Shown one piece after another: positions 16,518 through 25,286 of a stretch of DNA of 64,000 bases. Below the pieces are notes generated by a model, which was not told where the DNA came from, made no database searches, and saw only the letters and a program-made list of their open reading frames with translations. A program made the translations under genes and the position numbers. How positions within the stretch are numbered: the stretch's first letter is position 1; every line of letters starts with the position of its first letter. The DNA is from Sva-07 sp031426215 (GTDB taxonomy: Bacteria; Actinomycetota; Acidimicrobiia; Acidimicrobiales; Ilumatobacteraceae), in contig JANPKU010000120.1 in the NCBI GenBank assembly GCA_031426215.1, forward strand, positions 1 through 64,000, in the 5' to 3' direction.

Positions 16518-17717
16518 TCACTCCCCCGCCGTGACCGAGCCGAATCGCCGGTACACCCATCCGCGCAACACTACAAAGCGCAGCACCGCTGCGGCGCCCC
16601 ACGTCAGTGCCAACATCAAGAGCTCCAGCGTCGCGTTGCCCTCGACTGCGGCCAGAGCGAGCGTCGTCAGCAGCAGCGACATCAGGTACACCGAAAAGCT
16701 GGTGAGGTAACGCCACGACCGGTCCTCGTCGCTGCGGCGCCGGAACGTGAATCGTCGGTTGGCCCAGTTGTTGCCGAGCGCCGTGGCCGTGAACGCTGCC
16801 ACGTTGGCCCAGATCGCACCGATCTCGGGTCGCAGGGCCAGGAACAGCAGCAGACTGATCGTGGTCGACACGATGCCGATCAGCACGAACGTGACCGTTT
16901 GACGCCCGAAGTCGTCGCCGAGCGGGCGACGTTCGTGTTCACCGAGTTCGACGTGCCCGTTTCCGCGCAGGAACCGCATCGCCATTCGGCGCACTCCGGC
17001 CAGGTCGGCGAGTGCTGTCGTGCGCACGTCGACTCGGCTGTCGGGGTCATCGATCCAGTCGACGGGCACTTCGTGCACCCGCAGTCCGTTGTACTCGGCG
17101 AGGAGCAGCAGTTCAGTGTCGAAGAACCATGCGTCGTCCTCGACGGCCGGCAGGAGCAGCTTGACCACGTCGGTGCGACCCGCTTTGAATCCACACTGCG
17201 CGTCGCGGAACCGGACGGCGAACACGAGGCGCAACAGCAGGTTGTACGCACGCGAGATCAATTCCCGTTTGGGACCGCGCGCCACCGACGAGCCGGCGCT
17301 GAGGCGCGAGCCGATCGAGATGTCGGAGTGCCCGGTGACCAGCGGTGCCACCAATGGCAGCAGGCCGGTGAGCCCGGTCGACAGATCGACGTCGGTGTAC
17401 ACGACGATGTCCGCGTTCGACTGCGACCAGGCCGTCCGGAGCGCTCGGCCTCGGCCCTTTCGTTCCAGGCGGAGGTGCACGATGCGGTCGTCATCGGTGG
17501 CAAGGCGGTCAGCGATCTCCGAGGTGGCGTCGGTGGACGCGTTGTCGGCGATGACGATGCGCCACGCATACGGGAAGGTCTCGGCCAGATAGGTCGCGAG
17601 GCGTTCGATGCTGGACGCAAGAATTTCCTGTTCGTTGTACACCGGCACGACGACGTCGACCGACACTGCGGCGGCGATGTTCGACGGTGATGACGTCCGC
17701 ATCGGCGTCGGTGTCAT
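16518..17717 (-). CDS. GT2 glycosyltransferase - GtrA membrane domain fusion
   Basis: A 399-residue protein. Residues 20-255 are a GT2 domain like dolichyl-phosphate beta-glucosyltransferases (VVVPVYNEQE, ADNASTDAT, metal motif TDVDLS at 108-113, then QCGFKAGR). Residues 270-395 are a GtrA-like domain with four helices and the signature NNWANRRFTF. GtrA proteins are proposed flippases for polyprenyl-phosphate sugars, so the fusion would make and flip one lipid-linked hexose. It lies immediately upstream of the GT2-methyltransferase gene and overlaps the preceding membrane protein by four bases. The sugar cannot be read from sequence. Confidence 0.88.
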   Translation of the reverse strand: MTPTPMRTSSPSNIAAAVSVDVVVPVYNEQEILASSIERLATYLAETFPYAWRIVIADNASTDATSEIADRLATDDDRIVHLRLERKGRGRALRTAWSQSNADIVVYTDVDLSTGLTGLLPLVAPLVTGHSDISIGSRLSAGSSVARGPKRELISRAYNLLLRLVFAVRFRDAQCGFKAGRTDVVKLLLPAVEDDAWFFDTELLLLAEYNGLRVHEVPVDWIDDPDSRVDVRTTALADLAGVRRMAMRFLRGNGHVELGEHERRPLGDDFGRQTVTFVLIGIVSTTISLLLFLALRPEIGAIWANVAAFTATALGNNWANRRFTFRRRSDEDRSWRYLTSFSVYLMSLLLTTLALAAVEGNATLELLMLALTWGAAAVLRFVVLRGWVYRRFGSVTAGE

Positions 17718-19486
17718 GGCATCGCCATCTCGAACGCGGCCGGGCTGAGTACCAGGAACACACCGACCGCCCGATCGGTCACGTTCTCGGGGCTGTACGG
17801 ACTGCGGTCACCATCGTGGAAGGCAATCCGTTGCGCTCCAGGCGGGGCCTCGACCGCCGCTTCTCCCGCTCGCACGAAGACCAGCGGCAGCGTCGCCGGG
17901 CCGTCCTGAGGTTCGGTGAGCAGGCGATCGGGCCCGAGCTGGCGTGCCAACGCCCGATTCTCGACGAACACGTCGACGCCGTTGCGCAACAACTCGGCCA
18001 TCACCGGCGTGGTGTACGGCTCGGCGAATCCGATCCCCTCGGCGTCGAAGCTCACCGCCGTCGGAGAAGCACTCTCGTCGAAATAGGCGTCGAGCTGTTC
18101 TCGCAGGTCGGTGACCGAGGCGTACGACTCCCGGAAATAGAGCGGGCCCGACTCGTTCACGAACATCGGCACGGTGGCGAGCACCGCCACCATTCCCAGC
18201 GCACCGAGGCCGGCCACACCGAGGCGCCGACGATGCTCGTCGAGCCCGGCAAGAACCGCCATCACCAGGAGGTATGTGGCGAACGCACCGATCACCCAGA
18301 GCCAGCGGACCTTGTGCGGCGACAGTCCGAGCACGTCGATCGGGGTGATGACCACCGTGATGGCGGCGACGACCCCAGCAACGGTGAGGGTGAGGAACCC
18401 TGCCTCGAGCTGGCGCGACCCGACACGGCGCACGCGGCGCCAGGCGATTGCCACCACGACTGCCAGGATGACCAGGCCCACGACCGACGGACCGAGCGTG
18501 CGTAAACCCGGCGCAGCGAACGTGCGACCATCGGGCCCATCGATCCACCTCGAAGACGGGATCGCCGAATCGAACCCCGGCCGGCCCCACCACGGAGGGA
18601 GCGCCCACACCGAACCGAGTACCCGGAGGCCCGCAGTGACACCCGTGGCCTGGCTGTCGATCGGCTCGAAGTCGTCGCCGCCCACCGTGCCGGCCACCAC
18701 GATCCGTCCGATGTTGCCGTACCCTGGGCCGAAGAGCTGCTCCCAGAACGGTTGCGCCCACAGCACCGCGCCGACCACGAGCGACAGCACGATCGGTCGC
18801 CGCAGATCGTCGAATCGACCGGGCCCGAGTGGTCGCCGACGCAGCACCACCGCGGCCAGCGCGAACGCCAACAGGATCGGCACGATGAACAAGTAGCCGA
18901 GATGTGTCTGCATCACGAACGATCCGACGCCGACCGCCAGTGGCAGCACCACCACCTCGTCGGCAGACACCGCCCAGATCGCACACAGGAACAGCCAGAA
19001 CGGCAGCACCAGAACGTTGGGTTGCCACGGGTCGTAGAGCAACTCGCTGCCCAGTGTCCACACCAGCAGTGCCGTGATCACCTGCGCCACGATCGCCGCC
19101 GTGGCGCCACCGGCACGCGCAGTCACCCACCCGACGAGCCAGACGACGCAGATCTGCAACAACGCGATCGACATCGCGATCCCGGCTGCTCCCCCGAACA
19201 CCTTGACAGACAAAGCGACGAGTTCGAACAGCAGCGGGCCGGGATGGTTCACGTCGATACCGGCGCTGATCGATGCCGACGACCAGGTGCCGAGGAAGGG
19301 ATGGTCGCCCGTCAGCACGTCGCGACCACGCAGTTCGATCAGTGCGTTGTCGCCGATGACCTCGTAGCCCCGTCTGACTCCACGGATGGCCGAGAACGCA
19401 ATCACCATCGACGTGGCCAACGCCAGCAGGGGCCATGCGAAACGCCGAGCTCGTTCGGTGCCCACGACATCGTCGATCACGATCAC
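17714..19486 (-). CDS. GT-C-like membrane protein, paralogue A
   Basis: A 590-residue polytopic protein with an N-terminal helix, a first loop containing ELRGRDV and then NHPGPLLFELVAL, about ten more helices and a soluble C-terminal domain of about 150 residues. The loop acidic residues and HPGP turn suggest a GT-C glycosyltransferase. It is a clear paralogue of the next upstream gene: both have an ELRxRDV loop, an HPGP turn, a PWxPxxxxLxxWL helix and QTHxxYL. It overlaps genes on both sides by four bases. Which glycan it builds is unknown; the lipid-linked sugars from the neighbouring GT2 genes are the likely donors. Confidence 0.72.
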   Translation of the reverse strand: MIVIDDVVGTERARRFAWPLLALATSMVIAFSAIRGVRRGYEVIGDNALIELRGRDVLTGDHPFLGTWSSASISAGIDVNHPGPLLFELVALSVKVFGGAAGIAMSIALLQICVVWLVGWVTARAGGATAAIVAQVITALLVWTLGSELLYDPWQPNVLVLPFWLFLCAIWAVSADEVVVLPLAVGVGSFVMQTHLGYLFIVPILLAFALAAVVLRRRPLGPGRFDDLRRPIVLSLVVGAVLWAQPFWEQLFGPGYGNIGRIVVAGTVGGDDFEPIDSQATGVTAGLRVLGSVWALPPWWGRPGFDSAIPSSRWIDGPDGRTFAAPGLRTLGPSVVGLVILAVVVAIAWRRVRRVGSRQLEAGFLTLTVAGVVAAITVVITPIDVLGLSPHKVRWLWVIGAFATYLLVMAVLAGLDEHRRRLGVAGLGALGMVAVLATVPMFVNESGPLYFRESYASVTDLREQLDAYFDESASPTAVSFDAEGIGFAEPYTTPVMAELLRNGVDVFVENRALARQLGPDRLLTEPQDGPATLPLVFVRAGEAAVEAPPGAQRIAFHDGDRSPYSPENVTDRAVGVFLVLSPAAFEMAMP

Positions 19487-21312
19487 GGCGGGCCTCCTGG
19501 GGCGCCGATGAACACCGCCGTCTCCTGTCCGAGATGCAGGAGGCGATTCGCCAGCTCCACCTCGTCGTCCGACAATCGGAGGTCGACGCGCACGCCGAAC
19601 AGGTTCGAATCGACGAGCGGCACCAGGTCGTCGAGACCATCAGCGCGCAGATCGGCGATCAGGTCGGTACGTAGCCGGTCGTACTCGGCTCGTTCGTCGA
19701 CCGAGCGAGGATCGATCGCGGCAACCTCGACGACGCGGTCGTCGCCGCGCAACTGTTCGACGTACGAGCCCGTGACCAGGATGACTTCAGCGGTCGCCTG
19801 TTCGGGCGGGATCACCCGGTGGTGGGTCACGGGCACCCGCCAGGTGTCGTACACACCGACGTCGAATCCGACGCGTTCGAGTTCACTGACCAACCCGTAC
19901 CCCTGACTGCCGAAGTGCGCCACGTCCTCCCAGCGAACCACATAGCGACCGTCCGGACCCGTGGCGGCGCCGACACCGTCATCGAGAGCGGCGACCGTCG
20001 GTTCGACGAGTTCACCGAGTGTGTCACCGAGGCGCTCCTCCGGATGGTCGGTGCCGATCGCAGCAACCGAGGTCGCCGCGGTGACCACTACGGCCACGGC
20101 ACCGATGGCTACGGTCAACACTCGCACGTCGACCACGCGGTCACGCTCACGCATCCAGGCGACCCCGGTCCAACAGATCGCGACGAGCAACAGTGTGGTC
20201 GTTCCCCATGCCCACAGTGTCAGGTAGTACCAGATCAGCCCGAAGATGCGCATCATCGACAACAGCGACACGAACAGCGTCACCGCGACGGTCGCGTGGA
20301 GGTACGTCCTGGCACTGACGTGACCACGGCGGCGATCGATTCGGATCGACACGACGACCGCACCGAGCCAGGCCGCCAGCACGATCATCCCCGGCCAGAT
20401 GACGCCGCCCGGATCGAGGCTTGCGTCCAGGAACGAACCCGTGCCGATGAGCAGACCTCCGTACGCATGGACCACGTCGAGATGACGCAACAGGAGCTCC
20501 ACACCACCGACGAGACCCAGTGTGTCCTCCGACGGCGAGGTGAAATGGTCGATCAGCCGACGGATGTTGCCCGGATCACGGCGCCACTGGTCGATGGCCG
20601 GGCCGAGCCACATCACCACGAAAATCGCGGCGCTCGAACCGAGGAGCACGAACCCAGTTCGACGGTCCTCGCGACGAAACGTCCTGGCGGAGACCACCAC
20701 GACCGCCAGGATCCCCAGCGAGCCCGCCAGCACGAGGTACGGAATGTGGGTCTGGGCCACGAAGATCGCTGCCGCGGTGAGCGGAATCAGCATCAGATGG
20801 TCACCGACGAGCACCGACCACAACGCCAGCAGGACCACCAACCAGGCCAGCAGCGGCAGGTAGGGGTTCCACGGTTGGATCAGCACGATCAGGCCGTAGC
20901 CCCGGATCGAAACGGCAAGGACTGCGGCAATGGTCACGAGGCCGAACAGGCCGCCACGACGTTGGCCGATCCACAGCGCCACCGACGCCCATCCGATCTG
21001 CAGCAGCACGGTTGCTGCCTCCATCGCCCACGCCGAACTCCCGAAGAGTCGGTAGCCGGGTGCGAGCAGCCAGAAGCTGATCGGCCCGGGGTGGCTTCCC
21101 TGGTCCGGGAACGTGCCGATGCGTCCAGGCAGTCCGATCAGCGGAGTCTGACGGGTCCCGACGTCACGCAGCCGGAGTTCGGTCATCGCCAGGTCGAGCA
21201 CCGGATACCAGCGCCGACCGGCGAGCGCGATCAGGGCCACGAGCAGCGGCACGACCACGGCGGCGGCGACGATCGCAATGTTCCAACCGCGTCCGGGAGG
21301 ACGACGCATCAC
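19483..21312 (-). CDS. GT-C-like membrane protein, paralogue B
   Basis: A 609-residue paralogue of the protein at 17714-19486, sharing the first-loop motif ELRLRDV, the SHPGPISFWLL turn, QPWNPYLPLLAWL and QTHIPYL. It has an N-terminal helix, about ten further helices and a C-terminal soluble domain of about 160 residues. The start is GTG at 21312 or the adjacent ATG at 21309; both overlap the stop of the polyprenol-P-sugar synthase. Placed directly behind that synthase, it is a good candidate to use the lipid-linked sugar. Assignment as a GT-C enzyme rests on topology and loop motifs, not on a recognised family. Confidence 0.72.
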   Translation of the reverse strand: MMRRPPGRGWNIAIVAAAVVVPLLVALIALAGRRWYPVLDLAMTELRLRDVGTRQTPLIGLPGRIGTFPDQGSHPGPISFWLLAPGYRLFGSSAWAMEAATVLLQIGWASVALWIGQRRGGLFGLVTIAAVLAVSIRGYGLIVLIQPWNPYLPLLAWLVVLLALWSVLVGDHLMLIPLTAAAIFVAQTHIPYLVLAGSLGILAVVVVSARTFRREDRRTGFVLLGSSAAIFVVMWLGPAIDQWRRDPGNIRRLIDHFTSPSEDTLGLVGGVELLLRHLDVVHAYGGLLIGTGSFLDASLDPGGVIWPGMIVLAAWLGAVVVSIRIDRRRGHVSARTYLHATVAVTLFVSLLSMMRIFGLIWYYLTLWAWGTTTLLLVAICWTGVAWMRERDRVVDVRVLTVAIGAVAVVVTAATSVAAIGTDHPEERLGDTLGELVEPTVAALDDGVGAATGPDGRYVVRWEDVAHFGSQGYGLVSELERVGFDVGVYDTWRVPVTHHRVIPPEQATAEVILVTGSYVEQLRGDDRVVEVAAIDPRSVDERAEYDRLRTDLIADLRADGLDDLVPLVDSNLFGVRVDLRLSDDEVELANRLLHLGQETAVFIGAPGGPP

Positions 21313-22034
21313 CCGCTCCGTCGCCGATGAATACGGTCGGCGATACCCCAGCGGGTGACCAACAGCATCGACTCGACGATGATGCGACCCGACATCTTCG
21401 ACTTGCCACGGGTGCGGTCACGAAAAATGATCGGCCGCTCGACGATCACCGACCCATTGGTGGTGAGGCGACGAACGAGTTCGGTGAGGAACGCGTAGCC
21501 CTCAGCCGAGGTCGACGTCGGATCGATCGCCGCCAGTGCAGTCGCCCGATAGGCGCGATAGCCGCTCGTGCAATCGCGTGCGCCGACACCCAGGATCGAC
21601 CGGGTGTAGGCGTTGCCCCACTTCGACAACAGCTGACGGTGCACCGGCCAGTCGGTGGTACCACCACCGGTGACGTAACGCGAGCCGATCACGAGATCAG
21701 CGCCGTCGCCGATCGCAGACAGGAATTCGGGAATCCTCTCCGGGTCGTGAGAGAAGTCGGCGTCCATCGACACCACGATGTCGTATCCCTCGGTGAGCAC
21801 CCGGGCGAAGCCCTCTCGGTAGGCGCTGCCGAGGCCGTCCTTACCGGCACGGTGCACCACCTCGACGCCGCCGACCTCGGCGCCCACCTCCTCGGCGACA
21901 CCTCCGGTGCCGTCAGGGCTGTTGTCATCGACCACCAGGACGTCAGTGTCGGGCGCAGCGGCACGGATGGCGCGAAGGAGCAGGCCGACGTTCTCGGCTT
22001 CGTTGTACGTCGGGAGCACCACCACGCTGCGCAT
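21309..22034 (-). CDS. Polyprenol-phosphate mannose synthase (GT2), second copy
   Basis: A 241-residue GT2 enzyme with VVLPTYNEAENV, VVDDNSPDGTG, DAD at residues 91-93 (SMDADFSHDP), IGSRYVTGGG, DCTSGYRAY and RTRGKSKMSG, the full set of Dpm1/Ppm1 synthase motifs. It should make polyprenyl-phosphate-mannose (or a related hexose) for the GT-C enzymes encoded downstream. It shares its fold and motifs with the gene at 2844-3614 but is clearly distinct. A TAGCCT box nine bases before the ATG suggests a leaderless transcript that begins the 22034-13116 run. Confidence 0.9.
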   Translation of the reverse strand: MRSVVVLPTYNEAENVGLLLRAIRAAAPDTDVLVVDDNSPDGTGGVAEEVGAEVGGVEVVHRAGKDGLGSAYREGFARVLTEGYDIVVSMDADFSHDPERIPEFLSAIGDGADLVIGSRYVTGGGTTDWPVHRQLLSKWGNAYTRSILGVGARDCTSGYRAYRATALAAIDPTSTSAEGYAFLTELVRRLTTNGSVIVERPIIFRDRTRGKSKMSGRIIVESMLLVTRWGIADRIHRRRSG

Positions 22035-22043
22035 CGTCGCAGC

Positions 22044-22049
22044 AGGCTA
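22044..22049 (-). promoter_or_regulatory. Predicted -10 box, leaderless
   Basis: On the minus strand TAGCCT lies nine bases before the ATG at 22034. It would start the minus-strand glycan run. No Shine-Dalgarno sequence is visible. Confidence 0.5.
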
Positions 22050-22087
22050 GTTGTGCGCACACCTCCCCAGCCGTATGCCCCGCCAGC

Positions 22088-22195
22088 GAGCGATGAGCGA
22101 ACCGCCGGTATGAGGTCGGTTCGCTCATCGCCTCGGAGAGACATCGCGCAGCCATGAGCCAGCCGCCCGGATACCGGCGTTTCGCTCATCGCCGA
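22088..22195. repeat. REP-like inverted repeats, GATGAGCGAAC family
   Basis: The gap between two minus-strand genes holds an inverted repeat with 14-base arms, GCGATGAGCGAACC at 22090-22103 and its complement at 22118-22131, followed by a degenerate second copy (22151-22195) whose right arm TTTCGCTCATCGC is kept and whose left arm has decayed. The same arms occur at 47818-47931, which marks a dispersed repeat family. It may serve as terminator or mRNA-stabilising hairpin. Confidence 0.8.
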
Positions 22196-22217
22196 GACCC
22201 CACGGGCAAGAGTGGAG

Positions 22218-23384
22218 TCAGGCGGTGCTGACCTGATGGAGGACGCGGATGATGCCGAGCGCCGATGCGTCCCAGGTGAGGCTTTGGGCCCGATCGCGAG
22301 CGGCGCCACCGAGTCGATTGCGCAGCGCGTCGTCTGTCAGTACTCGGACCATTGCGTCGGCCAGATCGACGGGCTCGGCCAAGATGCCGGTGACGCCGTC
22401 GACCACGCTGCTGCGGTGGCCACGGATGTCCGTCGCCACTGCGGGCGTGCCACAGCCGGCGGCTTCGGTGAGGCTCAGCCCCCACCCCTCGGCCAGCGAC
22501 GCGCTCGCCACGATCCACGACCGCTGGTACAGCTCGACCAGGTCGTCCTGGTCGACTCGCCCGGCGAACGTGACCCAGCCGCCGGCGTCGGCGGTGGCAA
22601 CCTGGCGTTCGAGGTCGTCACGATCCGGGCCGTCGCCGACGATGGTCAACGACAGACCGGGAAGACGTGCTCGCGCTGACACGGCCGCTTCGACCAGCAG
22701 CGACAGCCGCTTGACGGGCGCCAGCCGGGCGACTGCGACGATCGACGGCTGCGGGGTCTTCTCGCCGCCCGGCGTGAAACGGGGATCGGTGCCGTTGGGG
22801 ACGGCGGTGACGAGTTCGGGGCGGAACCCGAGTTCGAGCAACTCCTCGCGGGTCGCGTCCGACGGGGTGACGGTCTCGGTGCGCCGGTAGAACGGCGGCG
22901 CCAGGCGACTCTCCAAGCCGCGACCGAGCGCAGCGAGAGGGCCTGGGAGGATCTGATCCCACATCGGCCCGTGGACGTGGTGCAGGAACGTGATGTGGGG
23001 GCGCCGGCACCACACCGGTGAGAACCACGGCACCCCGTTCCATATCTCGACGAGCGCATCGAACTGACCCATCGAACCGGTGACCTCGGCGACGATCGCA
23101 CGAGGAAACACCGTGTAACGACTCCCCCGTCGCACGACGTCGTATCCGTTGCGGTGCGACTTCGCAGGCTGACCGAGCGCGCTCGACGTGCGATGCGTGA
23201 CATCGAGGCCCGCCGCCGCCCAGCGGCGCATGAACTCATCGGCGTGCACCTCGGAGCCGCCTGCATCGGGATCGTCGAGGTCGCGCCAGGCGAGCGTGTG
23301 CACTCGACGAACGCCTCGGTCGATCATCTCGTCGGCGTACGCCTCGAGCTCGAGGGCGCACTGCTCGGGCGTCGGGGCAGGCAT
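22218..23384 (-). CDS. GT4 family glycosyltransferase
   Basis: A 388-residue GT-B fold retaining glycosyltransferase. The N-terminal half carries LDDPDAGGSEVHADEFMRRW, the glycine-rich acceptor-side loop, and ends near TPSDATREEL. The C-terminal half has the donor-binding strand IVAVARLAPVKRL, VGDGPDRD and the E-x7-E region AEGWGLSLTEAAGCG, as in GT4 enzymes that use nucleotide-sugars. It should add a sugar to a cytoplasmic lipid-linked intermediate. No operon partner is close; a membrane protein is divergent with 54 bases between start codons. A TATCGT box eight bases before the ATG indicates a leaderless message. Confidence 0.86.
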   Translation of the reverse strand: MPAPTPEQCALELEAYADEMIDRGVRRVHTLAWRDLDDPDAGGSEVHADEFMRRWAAAGLDVTHRTSSALGQPAKSHRNGYDVVRRGSRYTVFPRAIVAEVTGSMGQFDALVEIWNGVPWFSPVWCRRPHITFLHHVHGPMWDQILPGPLAALGRGLESRLAPPFYRRTETVTPSDATREELLELGFRPELVTAVPNGTDPRFTPGGEKTPQPSIVAVARLAPVKRLSLLVEAAVSARARLPGLSLTIVGDGPDRDDLERQVATADAGGWVTFAGRVDQDDLVELYQRSWIVASASLAEGWGLSLTEAAGCGTPAVATDIRGHRSSVVDGVTGILAEPVDLADAMVRVLTDDALRNRLGGAARDRAQSLTWDASALGIIRVLHQVSTA

Positions 23385-23392
23385 CGAGCCCG

Positions 23393-23398
23393 ACGATA
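23393..23398 (-). promoter_or_regulatory. Predicted -10 box, leaderless (GT4 gene)
   Basis: TATCGT on the minus strand, eight bases before the ATG at 23384. It faces a divergent plus-strand box at 23425-23430. Confidence 0.5.
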
Positions 23399-23424
23399 GG
23401 CCACGTCCGACGCATCTCGGTGGC

Positions 23425-23430
23425 TACCAT
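23425..23430 (+). promoter_or_regulatory. Predicted -10 box, leaderless (membrane protein gene)
   Basis: TACCAT, eight bases before the TTG start at 23439. It supports the unusual TTG start, since no better in-frame codon lies near it. The -10 boxes of the divergent pair are 26 bases apart. Confidence 0.5.
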
Positions 23431-23438
23431 CGGCACGC

Positions 23439-25241
23439 TTGCAGGATCTCGACGCCGACCAGTTGCCCGAACTCGACACGGCGCCGACACCACCCGAGAC
23501 AGCCGCGGTCGCCGTGCCGTTCGTGAGCGGTGGTCCGCTGCGATGGTCGGTACGTGGCGGTGCAGCGGTGCTGGCCCTGCTTGCATTCGTGATGCTGCCG
23601 GTCCGCGGCCTCTACCGAGCGACCGGGTCGTCGATGGAAGAGGGCTTCATGCTCGTCTTCCCGAAGTTGGTGCAGGAGGGGCGCATCCCCAACGTCGATT
23701 TCCTGCATCTCTACGGTCCTGGCGCACTGCACGTCCTGTCCGTCTGGTACCGGATCTTCGGCTACACCCTCGAGAGCCAACGCACCTTCGGACTGGTCCA
23801 GCACCTCGGCATCATCTTCGCCGTCTATGCGCTCACCAGGGCGTGGGGCCGTGTCACCGCAGTCGGCTGCGGGGCGATCACTGCGCTCCTCATCGTCACG
23901 CCGATCGGCCTCTCCGCACTTGCGTGGCATGGCGCGGTGGCGTTGGCGATGTGGGCCATCGTGTTCGCGCTGCGGGCGCGTCACACCGAGCGGACCGCGG
24001 ACTGGGCGATCGCCGGGCTGCTCGCCGGTTTCGCGCTGACGTTCCGGCCCGACATCGTGATCGCCGTGTCGATCGCCCTGGCGTGCGCCGGGTGGACGAT
24101 GCGGCGCCGCGCGTGGAAGCCGCTCGTGATCGGCTCGCTCGTCGGACTGCTCCCGATGTGGGTGCACCTCGCAATTGCGGGGCCGGTGCAGGTGTTCGAG
24201 GGCATCGTGCTCGACCCCGTGTTCCGTTTGCGCCCCGGCCGTGAGCTGCCCACACCACCTTCGTGGGGGGTTGTCGACGGTGCGCTCCAGGCGGTCGCCG
24301 AAGGGTCGCCACCGTGGTGGGGTCTTCCTGCTCCTGCGGCCAACCACCAGTTGTTCCTCTGGTTCTTCGCCGTGGTGATCATCGCGATCGCGGTACCGCT
24401 GTGGGCGTGGCGTCGTCGGAGAGCCGGAGCCACCGACGAACTCACGATGGTGCTGCTCGCTGCTGGACTGTTCGGGCTCGGCATCGTGCCCCAGGCATTG
24501 CAGCGACCGGATTCGACCCATCTCGCTTGGGTAGCAGTGGGTTCGTGGCCGCTGCTCGCGGCGTCGATCGTCGACGTCCGCAGCCGCCGTGTCGCCGACC
24601 GCCAGGAGGGTGCGACTCGCCGTTTCGGGCCGGTGGTCGCCGGCCTCGGCGTCGTGGCGGTGCTGATGCTCGTGATCGCCCCCTTCTACACGTATCGCCA
24701 TTACGTGCTGCACACCCGGGTGTCGGCGGGCGACCTGCCGTTGCCGTTCCTCGTGGAGCGCGACGGTCGCCGATTCTGGTTCGGTGACGCGTTCGTGGCC
24801 TCGGCGCTGAACCAGATGGTGGTCGATCTCGACGATCTCACCGAGCCGGGCGATCGTCTGATCGTCGGTCCGGCCGACCTGAGCCGCACGATCTACAGCG
24901 ACGTGGCGGTGTACTTCCTGTTCCCCGAACTCGAACCGGCGACCTACTTCATCGAGATGGACCCCGGTCTCGCCGACACCGAGGGATCGGGACTGGCCGA
25001 GGACATCGCCACTGCGGACTTCCTCGTGCTCACCAACATCTGGACGGGTTGGAACGAACCGAACGCGTCATCCGACTTCTTGTCGCAGGAGGCAAACCAG
25101 GCGGTGGCCGACAACTTCTGCCTCGTGCGCCAGTACGAGGAGAACCTGGTGATGATCTTCGAGCGCTGCGAGGGCGGGGGCGGTGTCAGCCCGGCCGATG
25201 TGCCCGGCCGATATCCGCTTCCCGAGAACCCTGACGCCTGA
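23439..25241 (+). CDS. GT-C-like polytopic membrane protein
   Basis: A 600-residue membrane protein with a 35-residue cytoplasmic N terminus, a first extracytoplasmic loop containing SSMEEGFMLVFPKLVQEGRIP and FLHLYGPGALHVLSVWYRIFG, about ten helices and a soluble C-terminal part. The loop Glu pair and the LYGPG turn are reminiscent of GT-C/PMT-like glycosyltransferases. No exact family is recognised. It stands alone between divergent GT4 and convergent dprE2-like genes. The start is read as TTG because a -10 box sits eight bases upstream. Its stop codon lies in a tandem 14-bp repeat. Confidence 0.68.
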   Translation: MQDLDADQLPELDTAPTPPETAAVAVPFVSGGPLRWSVRGGAAVLALLAFVMLPVRGLYRATGSSMEEGFMLVFPKLVQEGRIPNVDFLHLYGPGALHVLSVWYRIFGYTLESQRTFGLVQHLGIIFAVYALTRAWGRVTAVGCGAITALLIVTPIGLSALAWHGAVALAMWAIVFALRARHTERTADWAIAGLLAGFALTFRPDIVIAVSIALACAGWTMRRRAWKPLVIGSLVGLLPMWVHLAIAGPVQVFEGIVLDPVFRLRPGRELPTPPSWGVVDGALQAVAEGSPPWWGLPAPAANHQLFLWFFAVVIIAIAVPLWAWRRRRAGATDELTMVLLAAGLFGLGIVPQALQRPDSTHLAWVAVGSWPLLAASIVDVRSRRVADRQEGATRRFGPVVAGLGVVAVLMLVIAPFYTYRHYVLHTRVSAGDLPLPFLVERDGRRFWFGDAFVASALNQMVVDLDDLTEPGDRLIVGPADLSRTIYSDVAVYFLFPELEPATYFIEMDPGLADTEGSGLAEDIATADFLVLTNIWTGWNEPNASSDFLSQEANQAVADNFCLVRQYEENLVMIFERCEGGGGVSPADVPGRYPLPENPDA

Positions 25242-25283
25242 GCCCTGACGCCTGAACCGTCGCCGGCTGAATCGTCTCGGCTG
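25227..25283 (+). repeat. 14-bp tandem duplication across a stop codon
   Basis: Two near-identical 14-bp units (aaccctgacgcctg and agccctgacgcctg, 25227-25254) are followed by two diverged units up to 25283. Each unit ends in CTG followed by A, so TGA recurs at every junction; the first such TGA is the gene's stop. Confidence 0.75.
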
Positions 25284-25286
25284 AAA

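Noticed and set aside
15104..16534. Long plus-strand open frame opposite the GT2-methyltransferase fusion
   Set aside because: Its translation has no domain motif and is Arg/His/Val-rich as expected of an antisense shadow; the minus-strand protein has clear catalytic motifs.
22035..22217. CRISPR array in the palindromic gap
   Set aside because: There are only one and a half inverted repeats, no regular spacer-repeat alternation and no cas gene; the units are REP-like.
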